DNA from: Ruegeria arenilitoris
Lineage (GTDB): Bacteria; Pseudomonadota; Alphaproteobacteria; Rhodobacterales; Rhodobacteraceae
Direction of reading: 5' to 3'
DNA length: 64,000 nt
Assembly (NCBI RefSeq): GCF_013030265.1
Contig: NZ_WPZQ01000001.1
Coordinates: 248,001-312,000, forward strand
Positions 20,258 to 30,536 of the stretch are shown piece by piece. Made by a program: the position numbers and the translations under genes. Numbering within the stretch: position 1 is the first letter of the stretch; each line of letters begins with the position of its first letter. Under the pieces are notes generated by a model. The model was not told the origin of the DNA. It saw only the letters and a program-made list of their open reading frames with translations, and did no database searches.

Positions 20258-21325
20258 CTATTGTTCGTGACGCGGTGCCCGCCGCAGTGACAGCTTGAAA
20301 ACGGTTCGGCCCGGTACAGATTCCGCTGAAATCCAACCATCGTGGTCTGAGATGATCTTGCTGACCAATGCGAGACCCAAACCCGTGCCATTTTCTTTGC
20401 CTGAAACAAACGGGTCAAAAATATCGCTGATGATATCTTCGGACACGCCCGGTCCATCATCTATGATCTCAATCTGCAACGGCAGTGAGTGCCCAGACCC
20501 ATCGCTGCGCCGCAAACGGAACGAATGCTCGAAATAGGTGCGCAGGCGGATCGTACCACCACCGGCACCTGCGGCTTCTGAGGCGTTCTTCAGCAGGTTC
20601 AGCACAACTTGCAGAAACTGATCCGGATCACCGTAGGCCAATGGCAACGAGGGATCATAATCCTCGATGATCGTCATATCCGCGCCAAATCCCAGCAAAG
20701 CAGATCGGCGTGCGCGGTCCAGAACGTCATGAATGTTAACTGGCTTGAAGTCTGGCCGGGACAGGTTTCCAAATTGCTCAACCTGCTCCAGAAGCTTCAC
20801 GATCCTGCGGCTTTCTTCAACGATAAGATCTGTAAGTTCAAGATCTTGGGGCGCAATGTTCATGCTCAACAACTGAGCTGCGCCGGTGATCCCGGCCAAG
20901 GGATTCTTGATCTCATGCGCCAGCATCTCGGCCATGCCAATCGCCGATTGCGCCGCGGATTTAACGGTGTTTCCCCGCGTCATCCGCCCGGCCAGTTCCC
21001 GGGGAGAAATGATCATGATCATCGAACCGGGATGCCCGACCATCGGTGCGATCTGCAAAGCACATTGCAAGGGTGCGCGATTGCCCGATCCCACATCAAC
21101 ATCATTGACGAAAAGCGGCGTGCCCTGCTCTCGTGCTCTTAGGAACGCCTCCTCCAATGGGGCATCCACTGCGATCTGATCCCAAACCGGATGCCCAACA
21201 ACGGATTTGCGGGATGCGTTCAGAAAGCCCTCAGCTGACGAATTCACATCTGAGATGCGGTCATCGCCATCGATGATAAAAGCCGGAACCGGCAGAGAGG
21301 CCCAGATTTCCTGATCCGACGTCAT
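20258..21325 (-). CDS. ntrB: nitrogen regulation sensor kinase NtrB
   Basis: A 355-residue soluble histidine kinase that phosphorylates NtrC under nitrogen limitation and is switched by PII. PAS-like N-terminus (ASLPVPAFIIDGDDRISDVN), phosphoacceptor H137 in AHEIKNPLAGI, and ATPase motifs NLLKNASEA, DDGPGV and GTGLGLAL. ATG 21325 (MTSDQEIW) overlaps the dusB stop by four bases, so I prefer it to an in-frame ATG seven codons earlier. Confidence 0.95.
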   Translation of the reverse strand: MTSDQEIWASLPVPAFIIDGDDRISDVNSSAEGFLNASRKSVVGHPVWDQIAVDAPLEEAFLRAREQGTPLFVNDVDVGSGNRAPLQCALQIAPMVGHPGSMIMIISPRELAGRMTRGNTVKSAAQSAIGMAEMLAHEIKNPLAGITGAAQLLSMNIAPQDLELTDLIVEESRRIVKLLEQVEQFGNLSRPDFKPVNIHDVLDRARRSALLGFGADMTIIEDYDPSLPLAYGDPDQFLQVVLNLLKNASEAAGAGGGTIRLRTYFEHSFRLRRSDGSGHSLPLQIEIIDDGPGVSEDIISDIFDPFVSGKENGTGLGLALVSKIISDHDGWISAESVPGRTVFKLSLRRAPRHEQ

Positions 21326-22305
21326 GCCGCCACCACTGCTTTGCAAGACAACGCGTCGCCGATCAGGTGCAATACCTCGTCAGTGTCTCGTGAGGTCAAT
21401 ACAGATCGGCGCAGCGCGGGTGGTGTCCCAGCCTCATCCATGTACCAGCCAAGATGCTTACGTGCGACGCGCAGGCCCAGATCGGTTCCGTAGAACTCCA
21501 GCATTGCCTGATAATGCGCACGGACCATCTCGATCAGTTCCTCACCCAATGGGATCTCTGGCGCAGGGCGACCGTAAAGATCGTGACAGATTTGCGCCAA
21601 AAGCCATGGCTTTCCTTGTGCGCCACGTCCGACCATCACACCGTCTGCGCCAGAAAGGGTCAAAGCGGTGCGGGCCGCTTCGGTATCAATGATGTCTCCA
21701 TTGGCAATCACCGGGATAGAAACTGCGTCTTTCACCGCTCGGATTGCCTGCCAATCTGCACGCCCCTTGTAGAATTGACATCTGGTGCGGCCATGAATGG
21801 TGACCATGCGGATACCTGCATCCTGCGCCCGGCGCGCGACATCCGGGGCGTTCAGCAGATTGTCATCCCAACCCAGCCGCGTTTTCAGCGTGACCGGTAC
21901 ATCCACGGCATCAACGACCGCCTCAATCAGGGTCAACGCGTGATCCGGCGTTTTCAACAGCGCAGAGCCAGAATACCCATTGGTGACCTTCTTGGCCGGG
22001 CAACCCATGTTAATGTCGATCACCCGCGCACCCCGATCAGCAACCTGTCGCGCAGCTTCGGCCATCCAGTGGGCCTCTCGCCCCGCCAGTTGTACGGCCG
22101 TGTTTTCCACGTCTGCCGACAGCTCAGCCCGCTCACGCACGCCGGGTTTGGCCTGTACCATTTCCTGGCTGGCGACCATTTCGCTTACGACCATCCCTGC
22201 GCCAAAGCGCATAACGAGATCACGAAATGGCCGATCCGTGATTCCGGCCATCGGCGCCAGCAGGACCGGCGGGTTCAGATCTTTGTCAGCGAGTTGCAGG
22301 GTCAA
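21322..22305 (-). CDS. dusB: tRNA-dihydrouridine synthase DusB (NifR3)
   Basis: FMN enzyme reducing specific uridines in tRNA. The core motifs are present: VLLAPMAGITDRPFR at the start, DINMGCPAKKV with the catalytic cysteine, KTRLGWDD, TIHGRTRCQFY and VMVGRGAQG. The open frame begins at ATG 22380 with a 25-residue extension unlike the family. A TTG at 22305 with AAGGA nine bases upstream gives the usual length (327 residues) and N-terminus, so I chose it with moderate certainty. dusB (nifR3) heads the ntrBC operon in many alphaproteobacteria. Confidence 0.92.
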   Translation of the reverse strand: MTLQLADKDLNPPVLLAPMAGITDRPFRDLVMRFGAGMVVSEMVASQEMVQAKPGVRERAELSADVENTAVQLAGREAHWMAEAARQVADRGARVIDINMGCPAKKVTNGYSGSALLKTPDHALTLIEAVVDAVDVPVTLKTRLGWDDNLLNAPDVARRAQDAGIRMVTIHGRTRCQFYKGRADWQAIRAVKDAVSIPVIANGDIIDTEAARTALTLSGADGVMVGRGAQGKPWLLAQICHDLYGRPAPEIPLGEELIEMVRAHYQAMLEFYGTDLGLRVARKHLGWYMDEAGTPPALRRSVLTSRDTDEVLHLIGDALSCKAVVAA

Positions 22306-22488
22306 CGTGCTTAATCCTTGGGCAGTTGCAGATTTGATATCGAATTCTGCGCATATGAACAACAAAACGGCGACCCGCAAGCCCGCAAAATCATCATATG
22401 CCTAATTTTTAGGCAGCTTTACGCAGGTGATTGCCTCTGCATTCACCGCCCCCTAAACAAAGCGCATCAAACAGGAGAGTTTTCGTAC

Positions 22489-23619
22489 ATGACCACCGCC
22501 GCCATAATCGTCGCCGCGGGACGCGGACAGCGCGCCGGAGGCGGCACGCCCAAGCAATGGCGAGCTCTGGCCGGGAAAAGGGTAGCCGACTGGACGTTGA
22601 ACCGGTTCAAAGGAGTGGTGGACCATATCGTTCTTGTTCTCTCGCCCGACGATACCGAAGCATGGGAAGAATTCCGGGACAGCGATCTGTTGCTGGCCTC
22701 CGGCGGCAATGATCGTGCGGGTTCCGTACGCAATGGATTGCAGGCACTGGCGGACAAGAGCGTCTCACAGGTTTTGATCCACGATGTTGCACGCCCTTGC
22801 GTCAGCGAGGAAACCATCCGCAACGTTCTGGTGGAGCTGGAAACTCACGCCGCTGCCGCACCCGGCCTTGCCGTAACGGATGCGCTTTGGACGGGTGACG
22901 AGAACATGGTGACAGGAACGCAGGATCGTTCGGGCCTGTTTGCAGCCCAGACACCGCAAGGCTTCCGATATGATGCGATCGTCGCAGCACACACCGCACA
23001 TCCGGGCGGAGCGGCAGATGATGTCGAAGTCGCACGTGCGGCAGGTATCGAGGTGCTGATCGTGCCGGGTGACGCAGACAATCTAAAAATCACAAGGCCC
23101 GAGGATTTTGCCCGGGCAGAACGCATAATGGGAACGGATATGGATGTAAGGTTGGGCAACGGGTATGACGTGCATCGTTTTGGTGATGGTGATCACGTGA
23201 TCCTGTGTGGCGTGAAAGTCCCACATGATCGGGGTCTGCAGGGTCATTCGGACGCCGATGTTGGCATGCATGCGGTAACGGACGCAATCTACGGCGCTTT
23301 GGCGCAGGGCGATATCGGCCAGCACTTCCCGCCATCCGATCCACAATGGAAAGGTGCTGCCAGCGAGATCTTTCTGCGCCACGCGGTCGAGCTTGCCGAG
23401 CAAATGGGATATCGCATTTCCAACGTGGATTGCACGCTGGTCTGCGAATACCCCAAGATCGGCCCCCACGCGCAAGAAATGCGTGAAGAAATGTCCAGAA
23501 TCATGGCGTTACGCGCAGATCAGGTGTCGGTGAAGGCAACAACATCCGAACGCCTAGGCTTTACCGGCCGCAGTGAGGGCATCGCTTCTGTAGCCACTGC
23601 CTGTTTGGTGAAATCATGA
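22489..23619 (+). CDS. ispDF: bifunctional IspD/IspF isoprenoid enzyme
   Basis: A 376-residue fusion in the MEP pathway. Residues 1-217 are the 2-C-methyl-D-erythritol 4-phosphate cytidylyltransferase ([19 protein letters not shown] loop, then [12 protein letters not shown]). From about residue 218 comes the 2,4-cyclodiphosphate synthase (GNGYDVHRF metal ligands, [21 protein letters not shown]). ATG 22489 has AGGAGAG at good spacing; the upstream open frame is not conserved. The fusion is typical of alphaproteobacteria. First gene of an operon, with pgpA overlapping its stop by four bases. Confidence 0.97.
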   Translation: MTTAAIIVAAGRGQRAGGGTPKQWRALAGKRVADWTLNRFKGVVDHIVLVLSPDDTEAWEEFRDSDLLLASGGNDRAGSVRNGLQALADKSVSQVLIHDVARPCVSEETIRNVLVELETHAAAAPGLAVTDALWTGDENMVTGTQDRSGLFAAQTPQGFRYDAIVAAHTAHPGGAADDVEVARAAGIEVLIVPGDADNLKITRPEDFARAERIMGTDMDVRLGNGYDVHRFGDGDHVILCGVKVPHDRGLQGHSDADVGMHAVTDAIYGALAQGDIGQHFPPSDPQWKGAASEIFLRHAVELAEQMGYRISNVDCTLVCEYPKIGPHAQEMREEMSRIMALRADQVSVKATTSERLGFTGRSEGIASVATACLVKS

Positions 23620-24113
23620 ACGCGGCGCGCCTGATCGGAACTGTCGGCGGCGTCGGATATCTGCGTCCGGCACCGGGAACTTGGGGGTCACTTGCCGCAC
23701 TGCCTATGGTCTGGGTACTGCACACGATCGGAGGGTTTCCCCTACTGGCACTGGCAACCATCGCCGTTATAGTCGGCGGCATCTGGGCCACCGGTGTTAT
23801 GACGGCAGGACAAGAGGATCATGACCCCTCGGAAATCGTGATTGACGAGGTCGCAGGCCAGTTCATCGCGCTTTGGGCAATTTCCTACCCGTCCTGGGCA
23901 CATGGGATCGACATCACCGCCCTTTGGCCCGGTTGGGTTGCCGGTTTCATCCTCTTCCGCCTGTTCGATATCACTAAACCCGGTCCGATTGGATGGGCCG
24001 ACCGGCGCGGCGACCCATTGGGTGTCATGCTGGATGATGTCATCGCCGGGATCTTCGCTGCGATTGGTGTCATGATCCTTGCAGCCATCGCACATGGAGT
24101 ATTGGGCCTGTGA
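23616..24113 (+). CDS. pgpA: phosphatidylglycerophosphatase A
   Basis: A 165-residue membrane enzyme removing phosphate from phosphatidylglycerophosphate. The family patterns [17 protein letters not shown] near the N-terminus, [11 protein letters not shown] in the middle and [30 protein letters not shown] are all present. Several hydrophobic helices indicate the inner membrane. It overlaps ispDF by four bases at its start and pncC by four at its end, so the three are translated as a coupled unit. Confidence 0.94.
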   Translation: MNAARLIGTVGGVGYLRPAPGTWGSLAALPMVWVLHTIGGFPLLALATIAVIVGGIWATGVMTAGQEDHDPSEIVIDEVAGQFIALWAISYPSWAHGIDITALWPGWVAGFILFRLFDITKPGPIGWADRRGDPLGVMLDDVIAGIFAAIGVMILAAIAHGVLGL

Positions 24114-24592
24114 CCGTAACGGACCTGTTGGAACGCGCCAAAGCGCTGAATGTCATGATCTCGACTGCGGAAAGCTGCACGGGTGGCATGGTTGCTGCAT
24201 CCCTGACAGACATCCCCGGCAGTTCCGATGTCGTTGAACGCGGCTTCGTGACCTACACCAACACCGCCAAACAAGAGATGTTGGGGGTCAGCGCCGAGAC
24301 ACTCGCCGAACATGGTGCGGTGTCCGAAGAAGTCGCCAGAGAAATGGCAGATGGCGCACTGACGCACTCGCAGGCACAGCTTTCGGTTTCGATCACCGGT
24401 ATTGCCGGACCGGGCGGATCAGAGTTCAAACCCGAAGGCCGCGTTTGTTTCGGACTGGCCGTACAAGGGCACCCAACCAGAACAGAAACTGTCGAGTTTG
24501 GCGCGCTCGGCCGGGACAATGTGCGCAGGGCTGCGCGCGATCACGCACTTGATCTGATCTCCAAGGGCCTTTCCGACATCGATGAAAAATAA
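24110..24592 (+). CDS. pncC: CinA C-terminal domain protein, nicotinamide-nucleotide amidohydrolase
   Basis: A 160-residue stand-alone CinA C-terminal domain that, in characterised relatives, deamidates NMN to nicotinate mononucleotide. The signature STAESCTGGMVAASLTDIPGSS is near the N-terminus, and SITGIAGPGG and GRVCFGLA follow. Its start is a GTG overlapping the pgpA stop (GTGA). The stop is followed by about 130 bases before the amt leader hairpin. Confidence 0.92.
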   Translation: MTVTDLLERAKALNVMISTAESCTGGMVAASLTDIPGSSDVVERGFVTYTNTAKQEMLGVSAETLAEHGAVSEEVAREMADGALTHSQAQLSVSITGIAGPGGSEFKPEGRVCFGLAVQGHPTRTETVEFGALGRDNVRRAARDHALDLISKGLSDIDEK

Positions 24593-24726
24593 GGCGACCG
24601 CCGCAATATTGCGCGGAAATTATCGCCACTTAAAAAAAGGACGTCAAAACAGGCGCGTTTTAAGCTGCTCGCCTCTTTTTTCCTCGTCTCCTGTTCGCTT
24701 CAACGCTTCGCACCACCACTCACTTA

Positions 24727-24761
24727 GCGCCGGTTCGTGAATAAACGTCATGAACCGGCGC
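24727..24761 (+). promoter_or_regulatory. long leader hairpin in front of the ammonium transporter gene
   Basis: Arms 24727-24740 and 24748-24761 pair over 14 bp (13 Watson-Crick, one G-U) around the 7-base loop ATAAACG. It ends 13 bases before the GAGGAG ribosome site of amt and is not followed by a T-run, so it is not a simple terminator. A role in mRNA stability or translation control of amt is inferred. Confidence 0.6.
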
Positions 24762-24788
24762 ACCTGAAGCAAAAGAGGAGAGCGGCCC

Positions 24789-25970
24789 ATGAACGGAGCC
24801 GATACAGCCTGGATCATCGTCGCAACCGCGCTGGTCCTGTTCATGACATTGCCAGGATTGGCGCTGTTTTACGGCGGGCTCGTCCGGGCACGCAACGTGC
24901 TCAGCGTGTTCATGCATTGTTTTTCGATTGCCTGCTTGATGAGCATCTTGTGGCTGGTCGCCGGATACTCCATCGCATTTGGCGATGACCCATCCGGAAT
25001 GTGGGGCGGCCTCAACAAGGCTTTCCTCAATGGCATCGACGCAGACAGCCTGGCGGGAACCCTGCCCGAGGTCCTGTTCTTTGCCTTCCAGATGACGTTT
25101 GCCATCATCACCCCTGCACTGATCGTCGGAGCGTATGTAGAACGCGTGGGCTTCGGGTTTGTCCTGACCTTCTCGGGTCTTTGGATGCTGTTGTGTTATG
25201 CCCCCGTCGTTCATTGGATCTGGGGCGGAGGCATGTTGTCTGATGGTGGCATATTGGGTGAGATCGGCGTTCGCGACTTTGCGGGTGGCATCGTTGTCCA
25301 TGAAACCGCTGGTCTGGCAGCCCTGATCATAGCTGTAATCCTCGGCCCGCGTCGCAACCGCACCACCCCGCCGCACAACCCCGGCTATGTCATGATCGGC
25401 GCGGCAATGCTGTGGGTGGGCTGGTTCGGCTTTAATGGCGGCTCGCAACTGGCCGCCGATGGTGGTGCTGCCATGGCAATGACCGTTACACACCTGTCCG
25501 CTGCCACTGCATCGTTGAGCTGGGCGCTGTGGGAGCGTATCAGGTTCGGTAAGGCCTCGATGGTCGGGCTCGTCACCGGCACGATCGCTGGTTTGGCGTC
25601 GATCACTCCGGCCTCAGGTTTTGTTGGACCGGTTCAGGCACTGATCATCGGCGCAGTGGCCGGTATCCTGTGTCAGGAAGCCGTCTATGTCATGCGCAAC
25701 ATGCTCAAGATCGACGATACTCTGGACGTCTTTGCAGTACATGGCGTTGGCGGGATCTTCGGTACAATCATGATCGCTCTGTTCGGTCTGGGAACCTGGA
25801 CTGCACAGTTGGGCGGGCTGGTTATCGTGGGTGCCTTTACGGCAGTTGTCACGATTGTGTTGGTCAAGGTGGTTGCACTGATCACCCCACTTCGCGTAGA
25901 CGCGGAGACCGAAACAAACGGGCTCGACCTCGCGGTACATGGGGAACGCGCCTACGAAATGAGCAGCTAA
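24789..25970 (+). CDS. amt: ammonium transporter (Amt family)
   Basis: A 393-residue inner-membrane channel with about 11 hydrophobic segments. The twin pore histidines are present as H171 (VVHETAG) and H318 (FAVHGVGG), as is the FYGGLVR motif of the first helix. There is no adjacent glnK, unlike many amtB loci, so PII control would have to come from elsewhere. ATG 24789 follows GAGGAG by eight bases. It is monocistronic between its leader hairpin and a strong terminator. Confidence 0.94.
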   Translation: MNGADTAWIIVATALVLFMTLPGLALFYGGLVRARNVLSVFMHCFSIACLMSILWLVAGYSIAFGDDPSGMWGGLNKAFLNGIDADSLAGTLPEVLFFAFQMTFAIITPALIVGAYVERVGFGFVLTFSGLWMLLCYAPVVHWIWGGGMLSDGGILGEIGVRDFAGGIVVHETAGLAALIIAVILGPRRNRTTPPHNPGYVMIGAAMLWVGWFGFNGGSQLAADGGAAMAMTVTHLSAATASLSWALWERIRFGKASMVGLVTGTIAGLASITPASGFVGPVQALIIGAVAGILCQEAVYVMRNMLKIDDTLDVFAVHGVGGIFGTIMIALFGLGTWTAQLGGLVIVGAFTAVVTIVLVKVVALITPLRVDAETETNGLDLAVHGERAYEMSS

Positions 25971-26006
25971 GCCCACCTTGGCGTGCTCTGCTGCCCGCAA
26001 GGGCAC

Positions 26007-26039
26007 AAGCGGGTCTCTTGGGAGGCCCGCTTTTCTTTT
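26007..26039 (+). terminator. rho-independent terminator after amt
   Basis: AAGCGGGTCTC and GAGGCCCGCTT form an 11-bp stem with one G-U pair and a TTGG loop, followed by TTTTCTTTTG on the + strand. Confidence 0.85.
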
Positions 26040-26114
26040 GCGCCGAACCCTCTCGACACCACCTGCAAGGACAGGCTATCAGCCCGCAACGCCATTTAGC
26101 CCAGAGGTCTTGCC

Positions 26115-26792
26115 ATGATCCCCAGTTCATTTCCCGATAGCACCGAAATCGCCCGCCTGACCGCGCGGATGTTGCTGGAGATCAAGGCCGTACATTTCAA
26201 TTCGCGTGAGCCGTTCACGCTGGCCTCGGGCCTGCCAAGCCCAACCTACATTGATTGCCGCAAACTGATCTCGTTCCCGCGCATTCGATCGACACTGATG
26301 GATTTTCTGACCGTCACAGTCATGCGTGATGCTGGGTTTGAGGCTTTCGATAACGTTGCAGGCGGTGAAACCGCAGGCATTCCTTTTGGCGCACTGGTTG
26401 CAGAACGCATGGCACTACCGATGACCTATGTGCGTAAAAAACCAAAAGGTTATGGCCGCAACGCACGGATCGAGGGCGAGATGAGCGAAGGTCAACGTGT
26501 CTTGCTGGTCGAGGACCTGACCACCGATGGCGGCTCGAAATTGTCCTTTGTTGATGCGATCCGTGAAACCGGCGCGACCTGCGGCCATACCGCAGTAATC
26601 TTCTACTACGGCATCTTCCCGGAAACCGAAAAGACACTTGGCGATCACGGGGTGAAGTTGCACCACCTTTGCACATGGTGGGATGTGTTGGCCGAGGCAA
26701 AAGCACAAGGCGCCTTCGATCAGGAAACGCTGGATGGCGTCGAGGTGTTCCTGAACGATCCGCGTGGCTGGCAGGAAGCACACAAGGGCTGA
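26115..26792 (+). CDS. pyrE: orotate phosphoribosyltransferase
   Basis: Makes OMP from orotate and PRPP in pyrimidine synthesis. The 225-residue protein carries the PRPP-binding loop [13 protein letters not shown] and the catalytic-loop region [17 protein letters not shown]. The N-terminus AKLTARML-like helix and [16 protein letters not shown] are typical. ATG 26115 is the only sensible start. It is probably transcribed alone, since a 200-base spacer separates it from dnaB. Confidence 0.96.
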   Translation: MIPSSFPDSTEIARLTARMLLEIKAVHFNSREPFTLASGLPSPTYIDCRKLISFPRIRSTLMDFLTVTVMRDAGFEAFDNVAGGETAGIPFGALVAERMALPMTYVRKKPKGYGRNARIEGEMSEGQRVLLVEDLTTDGGSKLSFVDAIRETGATCGHTAVIFYYGIFPETEKTLGDHGVKLHHLCTWWDVLAEAKAQGAFDQETLDGVEVFLNDPRGWQEAHKG

Positions 26793-26865
26793 CGCTGCGA
26801 AAACTGTTTACCGATCGGAAACACTGATCTTTAAAACAGACATTAGCATACAATATGTTGACGCC

Positions 26866-26897
26866 CTGCCCCGTCATACTTCAATATAATGGGGCAG
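26866..26897. repeat. inverted repeat in the pyrE-dnaB spacer
   Basis: CTGCCCC (26866-26872) and GGGGCAG (26891-26897) are perfect 7-bp arms around an 18-base AT-rich centre containing TATAAT. It could be an operator over a dnaB promoter or a weak hairpin; the rest of the 202-base spacer shows no gene. Confidence 0.4.
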
Positions 26898-26994
26898 CGA
26901 GATATGCACAGCATATCCCCAGAAAACATACAATTTGCCCCGACTCGCGGGGCCGGGCTATGGACTCTGTCCCAAGGGGATGGTGAGAGCAGCA

Positions 26995-28485
26995 ATGAAC
27001 GAGATCAGCAGTATCGAGCAGGCGGCAGCTCAGATTCAGAATGCCGAAACCATGCCGCATTCCATCGAGGCCGAGCAGCAGCTTCTGGGTGCGATCCTGA
27101 CCAATAACGATCTGTATGACCGTGTCGCTTCGATCATCGGTTCCGAACATTTCTATGACCCGGTGCATGCCCGTATTTATGAAGTCGCAGCTAACCGGAT
27201 TGCAAAAAACGCTCTCGCCTCGCCCGTGACACTCAAGTCATTCATGGCCGAGGATGAAGGCCTGAAAGAACTCGGCGGTCCGGCCTATCTGGTTAAGCTG
27301 GCTGGCGCCTCAATCAGCGCCTTTGCGGTGCACGACTACGCCCAGATGATCTATGATCTGGCGATCCGGCGCGAGCTGATCCGCCTTGGTCGGGACATCT
27401 CGGACAAGGCGGCGCGGGTTGATGTATCGAGCGAGCCAAAAGAACAGATCGTCGAGGCTGAACAGCAGCTTTATCAACTGTCCGAACAAGGGCAGACCGA
27501 ACAAGGTTTTCAATCTTTCCTCAAAGCGGTCACAGAAGCCGTCAACGTTACCAATGAGGCTTATCAGCGTGGGGGCGGGATGGCCGGCATCTCGACCGGT
27601 CTGACCGATCTGGACAAGCAACTGGGTGGGTTGCATCCATCGGACCTGATCATTCTGGCCGGCCGTCCCTCTATGGGTAAAACCTCGCTTGCGACCAACG
27701 TGGCGTTTAACGTGGCCAAGGCTTACAAGCGAGGTCAAAAGTCTGACGGCAGCGAAGGCGCAATCGATGGCGGTGTCGTGGGCTTTTTCTCGTTGGAGAT
27801 GAGCGCGGAACAGCTTGCGGGTCGTGTTCTGGCCGAAGCCTCCGAAATCTCCTCTCACAAAATCCGTCAGGGTGACATGACCGAGGCCGAGTTCCGCCGG
27901 TTCGTGGACGCCGCTAAAGAGCTCGAGGCATGCCCTCTGTTCATCGACGACACCCCTGCACTGCCCATCTCACAGCTAGCCGCGCGGGCGCGGCGATTGA
28001 AGCGGACGCACGGGCTGGATCTTCTGGTGATCGACTATCTGCAGCTTTGCCGCGGTATGTCCGACAACCGGGTCAACGAGATCGCCGAAATTTCGATGGG
28101 TATGAAAGCCATCGCAAAGGAGCTGAACATTCCCGTCATCGCCCTGTCTCAGCTCAGCCGTCAGGTTGAAAGCCGCGATGATAAACGCCCACAACTGTCT
28201 GACCTGCGGGAATCAGGCTCGATCGAACAGGACGCCGACGTCGTGATGTTCGTGTTCCGCGAGGAATACTACAAGGAACGCGAAAAGCCCGGCGATCACG
28301 AGTTGGAAAAGATGGAAGAGTGGAAGCAGGCCATGGAACGTCTGCACGGCAAGGCCGAGGTCATCGTGGGCAAACAGCGTCATGGTCCCATCGGTACGGT
28401 CGAGCTTTCCTTCGAGGCCCAGTTCACGCGCTTTGGCAATCTGGTCAAACCCTGGCAGCAAGACGGTCAGATCGAAGGATACTGA
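26995..28485 (+). CDS. dnaB: replicative DNA helicase DnaB
   Basis: A 496-residue hexameric helicase at the replication fork. The N-terminal primase-interacting domain starts PHSIEAEQQLLGAIL; the RecA-like domain has Walker A GRPSMGKTS, Walker B LLVIDYLQL and the LSQLSRQVE and RESGSIEQDADVV motifs. No intein is present. ATG 26995 is chosen over an upstream frame extension because family N-termini begin with this segment. A hairpin follows its stop. Confidence 0.97.
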   Translation: MNEISSIEQAAAQIQNAETMPHSIEAEQQLLGAILTNNDLYDRVASIIGSEHFYDPVHARIYEVAANRIAKNALASPVTLKSFMAEDEGLKELGGPAYLVKLAGASISAFAVHDYAQMIYDLAIRRELIRLGRDISDKAARVDVSSEPKEQIVEAEQQLYQLSEQGQTEQGFQSFLKAVTEAVNVTNEAYQRGGGMAGISTGLTDLDKQLGGLHPSDLIILAGRPSMGKTSLATNVAFNVAKAYKRGQKSDGSEGAIDGGVVGFFSLEMSAEQLAGRVLAEASEISSHKIRQGDMTEAEFRRFVDAAKELEACPLFIDDTPALPISQLAARARRLKRTHGLDLLVIDYLQLCRGMSDNRVNEIAEISMGMKAIAKELNIPVIALSQLSRQVESRDDKRPQLSDLRESGSIEQDADVVMFVFREEYYKEREKPGDHELEKMEEWKQAMERLHGKAEVIVGKQRHGPIGTVELSFEAQFTRFGNLVKPWQQDGQIEGY

Positions 28486-28499
28486 CGAGGCACGCTTGG

Positions 28500-28540
28500 C
28501 CTGCCCCCTGCGTAAACGATGCGTCACAGGGGGCAGGTTT
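28500..28540 (+). terminator. stem-loop terminator candidate after dnaB
   Basis: CCTGCCCCCTG and CAGGGGGCAGG form a perfect 11-bp stem around a 16-base loop, beginning 14 bases after the dnaB stop. Only three T residues follow, so termination may be weak. Confidence 0.55.
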
Positions 28541-28722
28541 GATCCTTGAACCAACACAATCAAATACCTGCAGATTTTCTCCGCGTTCACGGACGAATTC
28601 CCTGCTTTACTTGCCGGTTTTTCAGCAAATCCAGCCATATGTCGCTTATACCGCAGGTGATCCACGCAAGTTTCAGGTTATTCCCCCTTGACCTCGTCCT
28701 TCCCGATGTCATGAACAGTGCC

Positions 28723-29757
28723 ATGAGTACTGCACGTTTGACGATCAATCTTCAGGCGCTTGCCAGCAACTGGCGGGCGCTAGACGCAAAAACGGATGTC
28801 GAAACCGGCGCCGTGGTCAAGGCCGATGCCTACGGTCTGGGCGCAGGCCCTGTTGCCAATGCCCTGGCCGAAGAAGGCGTTCGGAAGTTCTTTGTTGCTG
28901 CGGCCGAAGAAGGTGCCGATGTACGCGAGGCCGTGGGCCCGGGTCCGACGATCTGCGTCTTTTCCGGCCACATGGAAGGCGACACCGATCTGCTGCGTGC
29001 ACATGACCTGACTCCACTGATCAATTCGCCCGAACAGTTCCAGCGACATGTTGAGGCACTGCCTGATCACGCTTTGGGCATTCAGCTCGACAGCGGCATG
29101 AACCGGTTGGGGCTCGAGCCCACCGATTGGGCGGAACTGCGCCCAAGGGCCGAGGCGCTGAACCCCGTGGTCGTGATGTCTCATCTGGCGTGCTCGGACG
29201 AGCCGGATCACCCGATGAACCGTCAACAGCTCGAGACCTTCCGCGGGATGACCGAAGGTGTCACTGCACCCAGATCGCTTGCTGCCACCGGGGGAACCCT
29301 GTTGGGGTCTGAGTTCCACTTTGAATTCTGCAGACCCGGGATCGGGTTGTATGGTGGTATGCCGTTCGCCGGTGCCAAGCCGGTCGTGACCGTCGATCTT
29401 CCGGTCATACAGGTGCGTGATGTCGAAGTGGGTGAAACCGTTGGTTACGGCAACAGCTGGACTGCCCGACGCCCATCTCGCATTGCGACCGTTTCTGCAG
29501 GCTATGCTGACGGCTTGCACCGCGCCATAGGCGGTGGCATCGATACCTTTTCGGGCGATCAGCCCTGCCCGGTCGTCGGTCGCATTTCGATGGACCTGAT
29601 CACTGTCGATGTCACTGACCTGCCCCACACGCCAGAACGCCTGCGTATTTTGAACGGCCATCAGACCATCGATGATCTGGCCGAAGCGGCCGGTACGATC
29701 GGTTATGAAATCCTGACTTCGATGGGCAGCCGTTATTCCCGGGGCTACGTGGAATGA
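28723..29757 (+). CDS. alr: alanine racemase
   Basis: PLP enzyme providing D-alanine for peptidoglycan. The 344-residue form has the PLP lysine K33 in [11 protein letters not shown], the second catalytic region [13 protein letters not shown] with its tyrosine, and the [11 protein letters not shown] core. ATG 28723 ([10 protein letters not shown]) fits the family N-terminus; an in-frame ATG at 28711 is also possible and neither has a strong ribosome site. mlaE overlaps the stop by four bases, linking wall precursor supply to envelope lipid transport genes. Confidence 0.94.
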   Translation: MSTARLTINLQALASNWRALDAKTDVETGAVVKADAYGLGAGPVANALAEEGVRKFFVAAAEEGADVREAVGPGPTICVFSGHMEGDTDLLRAHDLTPLINSPEQFQRHVEALPDHALGIQLDSGMNRLGLEPTDWAELRPRAEALNPVVVMSHLACSDEPDHPMNRQQLETFRGMTEGVTAPRSLAATGGTLLGSEFHFEFCRPGIGLYGGMPFAGAKPVVTVDLPVIQVRDVEVGETVGYGNSWTARRPSRIATVSAGYADGLHRAIGGGIDTFSGDQPCPVVGRISMDLITVDVTDLPHTPERLRILNGHQTIDDLAEAAGTIGYEILTSMGSRYSRGYVE

Positions 29758-30536
29758 ACCCTCTGAGCTTGCTTGGAGGTCTGGGACGAGCAGTGCTCAA
29801 TATGCTCGCCGCCTTTGGCAGAGTGGCCCTGTTCGCACTGGATGCGATCTCACATGTCTTTCGGCCACCCTTCTATCCACGCGAGTTCGGTATCGCACTA
29901 CTGAACATCGGCTGGCTGTCTCTTCCGGTTGTCGGACTGACCGCTATCTTCACCGGCGGTGCACTCGCGCTGCAGATTTATGCGGGCGGCGCTCGTTTTA
30001 ACGCCGAGGCCGTTGTGCCCCAGATCGTGGCCATAGGCATGGTGCGCGAACTTGGCCCTGTGTTGGTTGGCCTCATGATCGCTGCGCGTGTAACATCTTC
30101 TATCGCGGCCGAAATCGCGACAATGAAAGTGACCGAGCAGATTGATGCGCTTGTCACGCTTTCAACCCATCCGATGAAATACCTGACTGCCCCGCGCGTT
30201 CTGGCCGCGCTGATTACTGTCCCGGCACTGGTTGCCGTAGGTGACGTGATCGGAATCGCAGGTGGCTATGTGGTTGCGACCCAAAACCTTGGCTTCAATC
30301 CTGCGACCTACTTGCAGAATACCGTGAATTTTCTTGAGACGCGCGACATTGTCTCATCACTGGTCAAAGGCGCAGCATTCGGCCTGATCGCCGCGATCAT
30401 GGGCTGCTACTACGGCATGACCTCAGGCCGTGGTGCACAAGGTGTTGGCCGCGCCACCAAAGGCTCGGTCGAGGCGGCCGCTGTTCTGATCCTGGCCGCC
30501 AACTTCGTTCTCACAGGGGTATTCTTCTCGCTATGA
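29754..30536 (+). CDS. mlaE: MlaE-family ABC transporter permease
   Basis: A 260-residue inner-membrane permease of the MCE/Mla lipid-transport system, which moves phospholipids between inner and outer membranes. Several hydrophobic helices, and the conserved [18 protein letters not shown] segment followed by [12 protein letters not shown], define the family. The start overlaps alr and the end overlaps mlaF, each by four bases. An MlaD (MCE-domain) gene would normally follow mlaF but is absent here. Confidence 0.93.
   Translation: MNPLSLLGGLGRAVLNMLAAFGRVALFALDAISHVFRPPFYPREFGIALLNIGWLSLPVVGLTAIFTGGALALQIYAGGARFNAEAVVPQIVAIGMVRELGPVLVGLMIAARVTSSIAAEIATMKVTEQIDALVTLSTHPMKYLTAPRVLAALITVPALVAVGDVIGIAGGYVVATQNLGFNPATYLQNTVNFLETRDIVSSLVKGAAFGLIAAIMGCYYGMTSGRGAQGVGRATKGSVEAAAVLILAANFVLTGVFFSL

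Noticed and set aside
21454..22314. 286-codon + strand frame
   Set aside because: Antisense to dusB, which has full catalytic motifs.
24593..24726. sigma54-type -24/-12 promoter before amt
   Set aside because: No TGGCAC-N5-TTGC-like match is visible, in line with the NtrC type.
26850..26890. TTGAC followed by TATAAT as a sigma70 promoter for dnaB
   Set aside because: The spacing is about 21 bases, too long for a standard promoter; only the TATAAT is retained as a possibility.
28780..29661. 293-codon - strand frame
   Set aside because: Antisense to alanine racemase; shadow.
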